Numbered from the stretch's first letter, positions 1 to 9,434 are shown. The stretch is 64,000 bases of DNA from GWE2-42-39 sp963668595 (GCA_963668595.1 OY764876.1:62001-126000), one strand, 5' to 3'. Notes: generated from the letters alone by a model not told the origin. A program made the numbers and translations.

Positions 1-141
1 TTCAACTTTGGTAAAAACAGAGGACTTCCGGTTGAACAGGTTTTGCGCGAGCAACCTGGTTATTACGGCTGGATGATGAACGGCGATTTTCCACTCTATA
101 CCAAAAAGGTTTTAACGGCAATTAAACTGCGGATGAAATAA
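1..141 (+). CDS. 3'-5' exonuclease (DnaQ-like), C-terminal fragment
   Basis: Only the last 46 codons are in the window; the gene enters from the left edge and stops at TAA 139-141. The tail reads FNFGKNRGLPVEQVL, then PGYYGWMM and DFPLYTKKVL. This is the small C-terminal module found after the DEDD exonuclease domain in Bacteroidota DnaQ-like exonucleases. The nuclease core is outside the window, so activity is inferred from the tail alone. The FAH-family gene starts 10 bp downstream on the same strand, so the two are probably cotranscribed. Confidence 0.65.
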   Translation, partial: FNFGKNRGLPVEQVLREQPGYYGWMMNGDFPLYTKKVLTAIKLRMK

Positions 142-151
142 GTTTTCAGAA

Positions 152-766
152 ATGAAAATCATTTGTATTGGACGAAATTATGTAGCGCATGCCCGCGAGT
201 TGAACAACGATGTTCCGACTGAGCCGGTAATTTTTATGAAACCTGATTCGGCCTTATTGCGCAATAATGATTCATTTTATATTCCTGAATGGAGTAAGGA
301 CATTCATTATGAAGTGGAGTTGGTAGTGCGTATCAATAGGTTGGGAAAATCAATTGGTCGCAATTTTGCGAACCGCTATTATAGTGAAATTGGTCTTGGT
401 ATTGATTTTACTGCGCGTGATTTGCAAAATAAACTGAAGGAAAAAGGTCTTCCTTGGGAAAAAGCCAAAGCATTCGATCGTTCGGCTGCAATAAGCAATG
501 AGTTTGTGCCGGTGGCAGAGCTTGCTGATCCGACTTCAATTAAATTTCAGTTGAAAAAGAATGGCGAAATTGTGCAGGATGGCGATTCGGTATTGATGAT
601 ATTCCCGATTGATGAACTGATTGCTCAGGTTTCGAATTATTTTACACTAAAAATCGGCGATCTGATTTACACCGGTACTCCGGCTGGAGTGGGGCCAGTG
701 CAAATCGGCGACCGACTTGAAGGTTTTCTCGAAGATCGGAAAATGTTCGATTTTCTAGTGAAATAG
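152..766 (+). CDS. Fumarylacetoacetate hydrolase family protein (FAHD1-like)
   Basis: A 204-residue single-domain FAH-fold enzyme. The metal site is visible as E54 and E56 (HYEVEL) and D85 (GLGIDFTARD), with the same spacing as in FAHD1-type acylpyruvate hydrolases/oxaloacetate decarboxylases. The C-terminal glycine-rich loop GDLIYTGTPAGVG is also present. The length fits the short, one-domain branch rather than true fumarylacetoacetase. Likely substrates are acylpyruvates or oxaloacetate, but the sequence does not fix this. The start is the ATG 10 bp after the upstream exonuclease stop; no other upstream start is plausible. Confidence 0.85.
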   Translation: MKIICIGRNYVAHARELNNDVPTEPVIFMKPDSALLRNNDSFYIPEWSKDIHYEVELVVRINRLGKSIGRNFANRYYSEIGLGIDFTARDLQNKLKEKGLPWEKAKAFDRSAAISNEFVPVAELADPTSIKFQLKKNGEIVQDGDSVLMIFPIDELIAQVSNYFTLKIGDLIYTGTPAGVGPVQIGDRLEGFLEDRKMFDFLVK

Positions 767-816
767 CAAGCTGCATTTAAGTAATGATTAAGTCTCAGTC
801 AGTGAGCTTTTGAAAA

Positions 817-847
817 ATTGCCGGGCGCGACAGGATACGTATTTTTG
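817..847 (+). promoter_or_regulatory. Bacteroidota-type promoter for the DMT permease gene
   Basis: TTG at 817-819, a 20-nt spacer, then TATTTTTG at 840-847, matching the Bacteroidota -7 box TAnnTTTG. Transcription would begin near 853. This is downstream of the GTG at 847 and upstream of the ATG at 868, so it favours the ATG as the start of the next gene. Confidence 0.5.
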
Positions 848-867
848 TGCCTTCAAATTGTAAAGCG

Positions 868-1767
868 ATGTGGGTATTTCTGGCATTGATTTCATCATTT
901 CTTCTCGGATTTTACGATGTACTGAAAAAGTGGTCGGTAAATAAGAATGCAGTATTGCCGGTATTATTTATTTCGACAATAGCGGCTGCGGTTTTGGTTT
1001 CTCCGTTTATTATCGGATCTCGTTTGTTTCCTGAGTCTTTTCAATCGATTCACTTATTTGTGCCAGTAATCAGTTTGCGCGAACACGGGCTTATTTTTCT
1101 GAAAGCAATTCTTGTTGTTTCGAGCTGGATATTTGCTTTTCATGCATTGAAGCATTTGCCGATTACCATTGTTTCTCCGATTCGCGCCACAGGCCCAATT
1201 TGGACGCTGATTGGCGCAATTCTCATTTTTCATGAACAGTTGAATGCATTGCAATGGACCGGAGTTTTAGTGACGCTACTGTTTTTTTATTTGCTCTCTA
1301 CGGCCGGTAAATTGGAGGGAATCAACTTTAAAAGTAATGTGTGGATTTTTTGTATTGTAGCAGCTACTTTGTTAGGTGCCGCCAGTGGATTGTACGATAA
1401 ATTTATTATTCGGAAGATTGATAGAATTGCAGTGCAGGCATGGTTTTCGGTTTATCAGGTGGTGGTAATGTTTCCGGCGATTGCATTGTTTCGCTGGCGT
1501 TTACCAAAACAAGATCGGCCTGTTTTTGAATGGCGATGGACCATCCCCGCAATTGGTCTGGTATTGTTGTTGGCCGACTTCGCATATTTTTATGCGCTTA
1601 GCTACGAAGACTCCATGATTTCGATCGTGTCGGCATTGCGTCGGGGAGGAGTTGTTGTGGCATTTGTTACCGGAGCTCTGTTGTTTCACGAGAGCAATAT
1701 CCGACGAAAAGGAATTTATTTGGCCGGGATTTTGGCCGGGATTTTATTGATTACGCTTGGCTCGTAA
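868..1767 (+). CDS. EamA/DMT-family membrane transporter
   Basis: About 299 residues, almost wholly hydrophobic, with around ten predicted transmembrane helices in two five-helix halves, as in EamA-type permeases. The first helix is WVFLALISSFLLGFYDV and the second half begins near VWIFCIVAATLLG. A conserved-looking PI(R/T)ATGP stretch in the first half resembles the EamA loop. Substrate is unknown; drug, amino acid and sugar exporters all occur in this family. A GTG at 847 would add seven residues, but it lies inside the predicted -7 box, so ATG 868 is chosen. The gene stands alone between the FAH gene and the DUF4494 gene. Confidence 0.85.
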   Translation: MWVFLALISSFLLGFYDVLKKWSVNKNAVLPVLFISTIAAAVLVSPFIIGSRLFPESFQSIHLFVPVISLREHGLIFLKAILVVSSWIFAFHALKHLPITIVSPIRATGPIWTLIGAILIFHEQLNALQWTGVLVTLLFFYLLSTAGKLEGINFKSNVWIFCIVAATLLGAASGLYDKFIIRKIDRIAVQAWFSVYQVVVMFPAIALFRWRLPKQDRPVFEWRWTIPAIGLVLLLADFAYFYALSYEDSMISIVSALRRGGVVVAFVTGALLFHESNIRRKGIYLAGILAGILLITLGS

Positions 1768-1775
1768 CGAAAATA

Positions 1776-1818
1776 GTCATTGGTTGTCATTAATGGTCAT
1801 TATATCGTCATTGGTTGT
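1776..1818. repeat. 12-bp direct repeat GTCATTGGTTGT, two copies
   Basis: GTCATTGGTTGT occurs at 1776-1787 and again at 1807-1818 (31-bp period), with a partial TGGTCATT between. It lies just after the permease stop codon. No gene or hairpin explains it. Confidence 0.6.
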
Positions 1819-1851
1819 TTGTATAAATATTTTGATAGAGTCTGACTTTTT

Positions 1852-1875
1852 CTCAACCTCAACCTTAGCCTTAAC
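1852..1875. repeat. Degenerate hexamer repeat (CTCAAC/CTTAAC), four units
   Basis: Four consecutive six-base units CTCAAC, CTCAAC, CTTAGC, CTTAAC, then CT. A short-period intergenic repeat between the permease and the DUF4494 gene. It is far too short for a CRISPR array. Confidence 0.6.
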
Positions 1876-1974
1876 CTGTCTTCTATTCTTGTTGCAATTT
1901 CTGTCAAATAATCAATTTCACCTTTGATATTAAGATGGATGAGGATATATTTGCCGTTCATAAAAAAATGAAGT

Positions 1975-2556
1975 ATGCAAACTTGGTTCGAGTGTAAAGT
2001 AAAATACGTAAAAATAGACGAAGATGGTCGTGAACGCAAGGTAAGTGAAAACTATTTGGTTGATGCTGTCTCGTTTACTGACGCCGAAACCCGTATCATC
2101 CAGCAGTTGGAGACAATGGTGCGTGGCGAATTTAACGTTGAGAATATCAAGAAATCGAATATTGTAGAAATATTCCCGCACGAAGATGGCGAATGGTGGT
2201 ATAAAGCCAAAATAGGGTTGGTTACCATTGACGAAAAAGCGGGAAAAGAGAAAAAAATAAATAACTATTTTTTGGTGGCTGCCGACGATTTAAAACAGGC
2301 TCTGCTTCGGCTTGAGGATGCACTTTCGTACATTCTTGTTCCTTATCAGACGGTTTCATTGGCTTTATCGACCATCAGTGATGTTTTTCCGTATTTTGAG
2401 GCAGAAAAACAGCCGGAAGTTCCTGCTTATTACAAGCCTGTAGCTTCAGTGGCGAGTGAAGCAGAAATTAAATCGTCCTTTGCACCGGAAGATGACGAGG
2501 AAGAAGAATATTCGGAGCCTGAAAATTCATTTGAAGAAGAAGAAAGTAACGAATAA
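1975..2556 (+). CDS. DUF4494 domain-containing protein
   Basis: A 193-residue soluble protein. The first 145 residues contain two similar beta-rich halves (residues 1-70 and 75-145), each with a WFECKV-like or WWYKAKIG-like strand, a K-rich turn, a NYLVDA/NYFLVAA strand and an ADA/ADDLKQA helix start. This is the DUF4494 pattern, common and apparently restricted to Bacteroidota. The last 45 residues are a low-complexity acidic tail (DDEEEEYSEPE), likely disordered. Function is unknown. No signal peptide, so it should be cytoplasmic. It is followed by a strong terminator shared with the convergent gene. Confidence 0.8.
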   Translation: MQTWFECKVKYVKIDEDGRERKVSENYLVDAVSFTDAETRIIQQLETMVRGEFNVENIKKSNIVEIFPHEDGEWWYKAKIGLVTIDEKAGKEKKINNYFLVAADDLKQALLRLEDALSYILVPYQTVSLALSTISDVFPYFEAEKQPEVPAYYKPVASVASEAEIKSSFAPEDDEEEEYSEPENSFEEEESNE

Positions 2557-2564
2557 GCATATAA

Positions 2565-2603
2565 AAATCTCTTTTCTCCGCTATTTCAGGAGAAAAGAGA
2601 TTT
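2565..2603. terminator. Bidirectional terminator between convergent genes
   Basis: A perfect 15-bp stem: AAATCTCTTTTCTCC at 2565-2579 pairs with GGAGAAAAGAGATTT at 2589-2603 across a 9-nt loop. It sits between the DUF4494 gene (+) and the convergent unknown gene (-). Confidence 0.85.
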
Positions 2604-2628
2604 GAAAACTCTTGACCAATTCACCTCT

Positions 2629-3372
2629 TTAAGCCGGGATAGGCAGTTTTTTCAGTTTAATCATCACTTTGTAAAAATCGAATAAGTCGCGGCGAGGTGG
2701 ATCAAACTGGTAGTAGGCCGTTGCAACCCGGCAAATATCTTTTACCTGCGAATAAACAGCGTTCAGCTCTTCTTTTGCTTCCGATGTAAGTTCGTCTGAC
2801 TCATTTACCAGATCAAAGCATCGTTTCAAATCATCCAGCTCTTCTGAATACGACATCAAACGTTCGATAATTTCCGGTTTCATTCCCTGCGAAGTAATTG
2901 TTGCTTTCAGTTCCTTGCTCATCGACTGGTGAAAAGTATCGAGTAACATGTATAAGCTGTAGTGATCGCCGTTTTTTGCATCGCTAAAGTATGCAGTGTA
3001 GCCCAGTAACTGGAAACATCCTTTCTGAAATTCCTTGTCATCGGCGAAATCAACTTTTAATAACGCACGAAATACGCCTAAGTCTTTCAGTGAAGCCATC
3101 ATCGATTCATTCAGATGATTTCGTTTTTCCTGATCGTAAGGGTGTTGTTCATCAATAAAATAAGTTTCCAAAACCGTACGAATACGGTTGTTCAACATCG
3201 CGGCATATCCGGGAGTCCATTCATTCCGGATTGCAGAAAGCTCGTAGATATTCTCATTGAAGGACTGTGCAATGCGTTTGCATGCAAAAATCGTTGCAGT
3301 ACCTGCGAAACATGATTTAATGGAATTCATAAGCCGGTTGTTTATTTCGAAGTTTAACTTTTGTACTGTCAA
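2629..3372 (-). CDS. Conserved hypothetical protein, helical, 247 aa
   Basis: I do not recognise a named family. The protein is predicted almost entirely helical and soluble, without signal peptide or transmembrane segment. It has many charged heptad-like stretches in the middle (for example SYSEELDDLKRCFDLVNE) and a C-terminal block DPPRRDLFDFYKVMIKLKKL. Two starts are possible: ATG 3372 (used here) and ATG 3330, residue 15, which begins MNSIKSCFAGTA. Codon use and base composition match the neighbours. The gene is monocistronic, converging on DUF4494. Confidence 0.6.
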   Translation of the reverse strand: MTVQKLNFEINNRLMNSIKSCFAGTATIFACKRIAQSFNENIYELSAIRNEWTPGYAAMLNNRIRTVLETYFIDEQHPYDQEKRNHLNESMMASLKDLGVFRALLKVDFADDKEFQKGCFQLLGYTAYFSDAKNGDHYSLYMLLDTFHQSMSKELKATITSQGMKPEIIERLMSYSEELDDLKRCFDLVNESDELTSEAKEELNAVYSQVKDICRVATAYYQFDPPRRDLFDFYKVMIKLKKLPIPA

Positions 3373-3545
3373 AAAAAAGTTACAACAAAAAAACGGGTGA
3401 CTAAAACTTTTAATCCATTAAATATCAAATCTATGTTGTATAAGATAGAAAAACATATTTGCGTGAGTATTGTAATGCTGTAAATATGATATTTATCACA
3501 TAAACAGGTTGTTAGTGTGGTGTGGAATAAAAAAGAATCGGGATA

Positions 3546-4262
3546 CTACAAATCGAATAGTTCCATGAAGTTTATTTCGTCTGTAGTTGTTTGGGATTCT
3601 TGCAGTAATTTATCTTCACAAATCACTGTTCGTGCCGGAAACTGACGAATCAACGGATAATCGTGTGTGGCCATAATGATGGTTTTTCCTTGCCGGTTCA
3701 TTTGCAGGAAAAGTTGTAGTAGTTCGGTCGAGGTTTCCGGATCGAGGTTTCCGGTGGGTTCGTCGGCCAAAATAATATCGGGTTCGTTTAGTAGTGCGCG
3801 TGCTACAACAATGCGTTGCTGTTCTCCTCCCGATAGCTGATGAGGCATTGCCTGTAACTTTGAGCGCATTCCAACCCAGGCAAGAACATCGTCGATACGG
3901 TCTTCAATAGCACGGGCTTGTTTCCATCCGGTGGCTTGCAACACAAATGCAAGATTGTCGTGAACATTGCGGTCGGTTAATAATTTGAAATCCTGAAAAA
4001 CAACTCCGATTTTTCTGCGCAAAAAGGGAACATCTTTGGTTTTTATTGTTCGTAAATCGTAGCCGGCAACCATTACTTCGCCTGTCTTTACCTGTACTTC
4101 CGCATTCAGTGTTTTAATCAGACTCGATTTCCCACTTCCTACTTTCCCGATCAGATACAAAAATTCGCCTGCCCGAACATTCAGGTTTACACCTGCCAAC
4201 ACCAAATTTTCGTTCTGAAAAATATCTGCATTACGTAAACTGATGATGAATGGATTTGCCAT
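3546..4262 (-). CDS. ftsE: Cell division ATP-binding protein FtsE
   Basis: A 238-residue ABC ATPase. Walker A GKVGSGKS is at 39-46, Q-loop VFQDFKLL near 88-95, ABC signature LSGGEQQR at 143-150, Walker B IILADEPTG near 163-171, D-loop NLDPET, and the H-loop histidine in ATHDYPL at 200. Length and the DFKLL Q-loop fit FtsE, which with the membrane protein FtsX couples ATP hydrolysis to septal cell-wall hydrolase activation. The Walker A has KV where most FtsE have PS; this variant is, as I recall, normal for Bacteroidota. ATG 4262 is preceded by AAGGAAGG, so it is preferred over the in-frame ATG at 4289. ftsX is not adjacent. Confidence 0.88.
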   Translation of the reverse strand: MANPFIISLRNADIFQNENLVLAGVNLNVRAGEFLYLIGKVGSGKSSLIKTLNAEVQVKTGEVMVAGYDLRTIKTKDVPFLRRKIGVVFQDFKLLTDRNVHDNLAFVLQATGWKQARAIEDRIDDVLAWVGMRSKLQAMPHQLSGGEQQRIVVARALLNEPDIILADEPTGNLDPETSTELLQLFLQMNRQGKTIIMATHDYPLIRQFPARTVICEDKLLQESQTTTDEINFMELFDL

Positions 4263-4406
4263 GATAACCTTCCTTTTGTTGTACCACAAATCTAACTTTT
4301 TTTGAGCAACCGGATAATATTCTTTTCAAATAAACAGTTTCCAGTAAAGAAACAATCGTAAATCGTCGCCTGAAAGACCATGATTTTTCTATTTTTACAT
4401 GAAAAT

Positions 4407-7400
4407 ATGAAACGACCCATGAAGACAAACAGATTGCTTACAATCATCTTCTTTTGTTGTTTTCTGCCATATTGGGCAAGTTCTCAGCAAACGGCACATT
4501 ATCAATCTATTGAAAGTGAGATTGAGAATGCAAAAGAATTATTTCGCAAAAATAATTTTGCTTCGGCAGTCAATCAGTTCGATTATATTATTCAGCAATC
4601 GGATGAGAAATCGGAAATACATGCTGAAGCCTGTTTTTATAAAGCTGTTTGTGCTTTGAAAATGAACAGCAGTAACGGCGAGGAACTTATTACTGATTTT
4701 ACGACACGCTTTCCTGCCAGCCCGTATCAGAATAATGCATGGTTCGAGTTGGGGAGCAATCAGTTTGAGCATAGAAAATATGCTGCTGCGCTGAAAAGTT
4801 ATACCAAAGTAGAAACCGATGAGTTGACAGAAAATGATCGCAGCCGGTTTCATTACCAAAATGGCTATGCTTTTTTTTCGTTGGAAAAATACGATGAAGC
4901 GGCTGCCGAATTCTTCAAAATTAAGGATCAGAATAATCTGTATGCGGCTCCGGCTCGTTACTATTGGGCGCATATTCATTATTTGAAAGAAAATTACGAA
5001 ACAGCACTGACCGAGTTTGATAAACTGAAAGACGATCCGAATTTTTCGCGGATCATTCCGTTTTATATTACGCAGATTTACTACAAACAGGGGAAATATG
5101 CCGAAGTGGTTGATTACACGGTACCGCTGATCGAAAAAGTTGAACCGACAGAACAACCCGAATTGGCTCGGATTATAGGAGACTCATTCTTTCATTTGCA
5201 GCAGTTTGAACGGGCGATTCATTATCTTGAGTTTTATTTTGAAACAGGCGATCGCAAAGGGCGTGAAGAAAATTACATGCTGGGCTACTGTTATTATCTT
5301 GGACGACAGGAGGTAAAAGCGATTCCTTTTTTCGAAAATGCATCGAAGGGGAACGATAAACTGGCTCAAAATGCATATTATCATTTGGCTGATTGCTACA
5401 TTGCCGCCAACGATAAAAATAAAGCTCGTGCTGCATTCGAAGCGGCTTCAGCAATGGATTTTGATCCGACGATAAAAGAAGATGCATTGTTCAATTTTGC
5501 AAAAATCACCTACGAACTGTCATATAGTCCATTCAATGAAACAATTAAGGCTTTTGATAAATATATTTCGCTTTATCCCGATTCTGAGCGCAACGATGTT
5601 GCCTACGATTATCTGGTGAAAGTGTATATGAGTACGAGCAATTATCGCGATGCCATTACTTCAATTGATAAAATTAAGGTGAAAAGTCCATCAGTGAAAA
5701 AAGCGTATCAGCGTGTGACTTTTTACCGGGCGTTGGAAAATTTCAATAACCTTGATTACGAGGCTGCGATTGGGTTTCTGGATAAATCGCTTGAAAACGG
5801 AAGTTTTAACCGTGATCTTGAAGCCCGCGCGCATTTTTGGAAATCGGAAGCGTGGTATCGTCTTGGTTATTACAATAAAGCGATTGAAGGATATAGCCGG
5901 TTTTTGCGTACCCCCGGAGCTATTTCTCTGGCCGAGTATCAAACGGCTCATTATAATCTTGCGTATGCATTTTTCAAACTGAAAGATTATAGCAATGCTT
6001 CGGAATGGTTCCGTAAATACGTTGCCAACAATGAACTGAACCGGAGTGATAAAGTTGCTGATGCCTGTAACCGTTTGGGCGACTGTTATTACGCTGTTCG
6101 CGATTATAAACAGGCGATTCAGTATTACGAAAAGTCGCAGATGATGAATTTGTATGATGCAGATTATGCGTTGTTTCAAAAAGGATTCTGTCTCGGATTG
6201 TTGCGCGAAAACGATAAGAAAATCAGTTGTTTGCAGTCGTTGATTCAGAATTATCCGAAATCGCAGTACATGGATGATGCATTGTATGAATTGGGTCGGG
6301 TTTACGAGCGAATCAACCAACCCGATGTGGCTCAGAATTATTATACAACCCTGGTTAACGATTATTCGCAGGGAAATTATACAGCCAAAGCATTATTGCA
6401 GTTGGGCTTAATTTATTACAATAAAAATAGTTTCCGCAAATCGGTTGACTATTATAAAAAGGTAGCCGAATTGTATCCGAATAGCCAGGAAGCGCAAGCT
6501 GCGTTGATGGGCATAAAAAACAATTATGTGGAACTGAATGAGGTGGATTCGTATTTCGAATATACAGAGAAACTCGGTACAGGTGTACATATTTCCGCTT
6601 CAGAGCAAGACTCACTAACTTATCTGGCTGCTGAGAAATTGTTTATGGCCGATGATAAAAAAGCGAAAAATCAGTTTGCCGATTATCTGCGCAAATTCCC
6701 GAAAGGTCACTTTGTGTTGCATTCTACTTTTTATTTGGCTGAATGTCAATATACCGATGGCGATTTCAATGCCGCTTTGCCCAATTACGAATATGTTTTG
6801 GCACAAACCGATAATTTGTTTACCGAAACTGCACTTGCCAAGGCTTCAGAGTTAAATTACAATGCCGGAAACTATTCGCGGGCACTCGATATTTACGAAC
6901 GACTGGAGCGGGTTGCCAGCACCAAATGGAATTTGCTGAAAGCTCGTGCCGGACTGATGCGCTGTTTGTATGCGATGAGCGATTTCCGAAATGCGATTGA
7001 TGCCGCAAAAATGTTGCTCAGCTCAGAGAATGTTACCGAGGTGCTGAAACGCGAAGCAAATTATAAATTGGCTACTTCGTATGTCAAAACTGACAAACTT
7101 GATCAGGCATTGCCGGTACTCGAAAAACTGGCCAGCGATACCAAATCGATGGAAGGAGCTGAAGCCAAATTCCTGATTGCTGATATTTTGTTTAAAATGA
7201 ATAAGCTACCTGAAGCGGAGAAAGAAATCATGGATTTTATCTCGAAAAATACGCCTCATCAGTATTGGCTGGCTCGTAGTTTTATTTTGCTGGCTGATAT
7301 TTATCTGAAAAATGGAGACGAATTTCAGGCAAAACATACACTGAAAAGTATTGTTGAGAATTATCCGGTACAGGACGATGATATTTTGAAAACTGCCTCT

Positions 7401-7496
7401 CAACGATTATCGCAGCTCGAAGATAAAGAGCGCCAGTTGCAGCAGCAGGAAAACAAATCGATGGAAATAGATATTCATTCAGGAAAAAAGAAATAA
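4407..7496 (+). CDS. Large periplasmic tetratricopeptide-repeat protein
   Basis: About 1029 residues. After a signal peptide (hydrophobic core LLTIIFFCCFLPYWA, cleavage near SSQ|Q), nearly the whole chain is tandem TPR helices, with many A-x-x-Y/F-Y and ALYELGRVYE-type units from residue 30 to 1000. It ends in a glutamine/lysine-rich tail. Such proteins act as protein-protein scaffolds. It probably sits in the periplasm or is tethered to the outer membrane. The start is ATG 4407 or 4419; ATG 4380 lies upstream of the likely transcription start (TAttTTTa box at 4390-4397). The next gene, an outer-membrane barrel, begins 1 nt after the stop, so the two proteins almost certainly work together. 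Role unknown. Confidence 0.8.
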   Translation: MKRPMKTNRLLTIIFFCCFLPYWASSQQTAHYQSIESEIENAKELFRKNNFASAVNQFDYIIQQSDEKSEIHAEACFYKAVCALKMNSSNGEELITDFTTRFPASPYQNNAWFELGSNQFEHRKYAAALKSYTKVETDELTENDRSRFHYQNGYAFFSLEKYDEAAAEFFKIKDQNNLYAAPARYYWAHIHYLKENYETALTEFDKLKDDPNFSRIIPFYITQIYYKQGKYAEVVDYTVPLIEKVEPTEQPELARIIGDSFFHLQQFERAIHYLEFYFETGDRKGREENYMLGYCYYLGRQEVKAIPFFENASKGNDKLAQNAYYHLADCYIAANDKNKARAAFEAASAMDFDPTIKEDALFNFAKITYELSYSPFNETIKAFDKYISLYPDSERNDVAYDYLVKVYMSTSNYRDAITSIDKIKVKSPSVKKAYQRVTFYRALENFNNLDYEAAIGFLDKSLENGSFNRDLEARAHFWKSEAWYRLGYYNKAIEGYSRFLRTPGAISLAEYQTAHYNLAYAFFKLKDYSNASEWFRKYVANNELNRSDKVADACNRLGDCYYAVRDYKQAIQYYEKSQMMNLYDADYALFQKGFCLGLLRENDKKISCLQSLIQNYPKSQYMDDALYELGRVYERINQPDVAQNYYTTLVNDYSQGNYTAKALLQLGLIYYNKNSFRKSVDYYKKVAELYPNSQEAQAALMGIKNNYVELNEVDSYFEYTEKLGTGVHISASEQDSLTYLAAEKLFMADDKKAKNQFADYLRKFPKGHFVLHSTFYLAECQYTDGDFNAALPNYEYVLAQTDNLFTETALAKASELNYNAGNYSRALDIYERLERVASTKWNLLKARAGLMRCLYAMSDFRNAIDAAKMLLSSENVTEVLKREANYKLATSYVKTDKLDQALPVLEKLASDTKSMEGAEAKFLIADILFKMNKLPEAEKEIMDFISKNTPHQYWLARSFILLADIYLKNGDEFQAKHTLKSIVENYPVQDDDILKTASQRLSQLEDKERQLQQQENKSMEIDIHSGKKK

Positions 7497-7497
7497 T

Positions 7498-9267
7498 ATG
7501 CGTTTTAAAATCACACATATAATCATCTCGGCAATATTCATTCTTTCGGTTTGTAATATTGCTCAGGCACAGCAAGACAGCACAAAACTGAAACAGGAAG
7601 TGGAAGTGGTGAAAGCCTATCAGCCCAATGTGTCGGATGCTTTTAAAATTAACGATATTCCGCAGATCAAAGAAGAAAAACCAGAGCAGCCTGTTTTTGA
7701 ATATTCAATTTACAGCGAACCTGTTTTTTCTACGTTTTCAGTTAAACCAGTGCAGGCAGCAACGGTGGTTGGTACCCCGAAACCTGAATTGCAAAATGGT
7801 TTGTTGAAATTGGGAATTGGTAGTTACACGACTCCTTATGGCGAATTGTTTTACAATGCTTTACCTGGCAAAAAGTCTGATTTTAGTATGCATTTTAAAC
7901 ACCTTTCTTCGCATGGGAAAGTGAAATTATTGAACGACGATAAAGTAAAAGCTCCGTTCAGCGAAAATCAGGCAGAGTTGTTCAGTACTCATTATTTTCG
8001 CAATTCAAGTTTGAAACTGAAAGGTTTTTTTGATCGCAATGCTTTTCGGTATTATGGTTATGCAGGATCTTTGCTTACTGATGCTGAGAAAGAGTCGCTT
8101 ATTCCGATGTGGCAGGAAAAACAAGCGTTCTCGAAAGGGGGAATCAATTTTTCATTGCAAAGTAATCCTTCGGCCCGGTTGCCAATCCGCTACGATTTAG
8201 GATTCGATTTTCATTTATTCAGTGCAAAAACCGGACAAACAGAACAATTCGGCAAGTTGAAAACCACTCTGGATAAAGACTTCAATACAATGAGAGGAAT
8301 ACTCGATGCAGCTGTGTCGTATTATCATGCAGATAAGATTGCGAATCGTGATGTTACAAGCTCAACGCAACGGCAGCAAATTATGTTGATGGTTAATCCG
8401 GCGGTTGTTTTTGCTGGCGATAATACTTTGCTGCAATTGGGGGCAAACACTTATACTTTGATTGACGATGACAATACTGCACGAGTTACTTTGCATCCGA
8501 ATGTAAAAGCCGAATGGTGGCCTGTTCCCGGAGTGCTGAGTTTATATGCCCGGGCAAATGGTTATCTCGATCAGAATATTTATTCGAAAATTGCAGCTGA
8601 AAATCCGTATGTCAGACCAGATCACGATGTGCGGGAAACTGAACATCAATATATATTGTCGGGAGGAATCAAAGGGAAATTTAGCTCGAAAACCAATTTC
8701 ACCACCGAAGTTGCCTATTCGGGAATGAAAGACATGCACTTTTATTATCTCACAAGTACTGACATGAGGATTTCTGGTAGTCCGGACAGGTTGATCAATA
8801 ATACATTCGATGTGCTATACGACGACATGAAGCAATTGAGGCTGACAGGCGAAATTTTTCATGCCGCATCAGAAAATCTTCAGTTTCATCTCCGTGGAAA
8901 CTATTATTCATACACCATGGACCGGTTGGAAAAAGCATGGAATTTGCCTGAATTTGATCTGAGTTTGTCGGTTGTTTACAAAACCGACGGTCCGCTTACA
9001 TTCTCTTTTGATTCGCATGTTACAGGCAAGCGCGAAATGATGCTTTATGACCAAACCACTTTGCTGACTTTGGTGGCTGTAAATCCGCAAACGGTATTTC
9101 AAGCCGACCCGGTTTTCGATTTGAATGCCTCGGTTGAATATCAGTTCCGCAATAACCTGAGTTTTTTTATGCAGTTGAATAATTTTGCATTTCAGAAATC
9201 GGAGAGTTGGTTGGGGTATGCAAATCAGGGATTCAATGCCCTGGCCGGAATAAGTTTTTCATTCTGA
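7498..9267 (+). CDS. Outer-membrane beta-barrel protein, TonB-receptor-like
   Basis: 589 residues with a signal peptide (residues 1-24, ending AQAQ). A short proline-rich N-terminal segment follows (VEVVKAYQPNVSDAFKINDIP), resembling the start of TonB-box/plug regions but without a full plug. The rest is alternating amphipathic strands ending in phenylalanine (AGISFSF), typical of outer-membrane barrels. It starts 1 nt after the TPR gene stop, indicating one transcript and coupled translation. I infer an outer-membrane pore or assembly factor partnered by the TPR protein. I do not recognise the substrate. Confidence 0.72.
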   Translation: MRFKITHIIISAIFILSVCNIAQAQQDSTKLKQEVEVVKAYQPNVSDAFKINDIPQIKEEKPEQPVFEYSIYSEPVFSTFSVKPVQAATVVGTPKPELQNGLLKLGIGSYTTPYGELFYNALPGKKSDFSMHFKHLSSHGKVKLLNDDKVKAPFSENQAELFSTHYFRNSSLKLKGFFDRNAFRYYGYAGSLLTDAEKESLIPMWQEKQAFSKGGINFSLQSNPSARLPIRYDLGFDFHLFSAKTGQTEQFGKLKTTLDKDFNTMRGILDAAVSYYHADKIANRDVTSSTQRQQIMLMVNPAVVFAGDNTLLQLGANTYTLIDDDNTARVTLHPNVKAEWWPVPGVLSLYARANGYLDQNIYSKIAAENPYVRPDHDVRETEHQYILSGGIKGKFSSKTNFTTEVAYSGMKDMHFYYLTSTDMRISGSPDRLINNTFDVLYDDMKQLRLTGEIFHAASENLQFHLRGNYYSYTMDRLEKAWNLPEFDLSLSVVYKTDGPLTFSFDSHVTGKREMMLYDQTTLLTLVAVNPQTVFQADPVFDLNASVEYQFRNNLSFFMQLNNFAFQKSESWLGYANQGFNALAGISFSF

Positions 9268-9420
9268 AACGCCTCTTGCTCAGTCGATTCAAATCTTTTT
9301 AAACGAATTCGTTGGGAGTATAGGTAATGCGCTGATTATTTGAAAATTAAATTAGTGCGAAATGTTGAAAACTTTAGCTTTTTCGAGCTTGAAAACGGAA
9401 TCAGCTACAAGTATTTTCAC

Positions 9421-9434
9421 TATATTTGCACGTT
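9421..9434 (+). promoter_or_regulatory. -7 box and initiation region of gyrB promoter
   Basis: TATATTTG at 9421-9428 is a perfect TAnnTTTG -7 element, followed by CACGTT. The 15-mer CTATATTTGCACGTT (9420-9434) recurs exactly ahead of the primary sigma factor gene at 16130-16144. No good TTTG lies about 20 nt upstream, so the -33 box is weak or absent. Transcription would start close to 9434, leaving about 180 nt of leader before gyrB. Confidence 0.6.

Noticed and set aside
1852..1875. Possible CRISPR-like repeats
   Set aside because: Units are only six bases with no spacers; the same applies to the heptamers at 20446 and 31842. No cas genes in the window.
4539..6806. Several minus-strand ORFs of 60-209 codons inside the TPR gene
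   Set aside because: They are shadows: the opposite-strand TPR and barrel genes have convincing families, signal peptides and operon structure.
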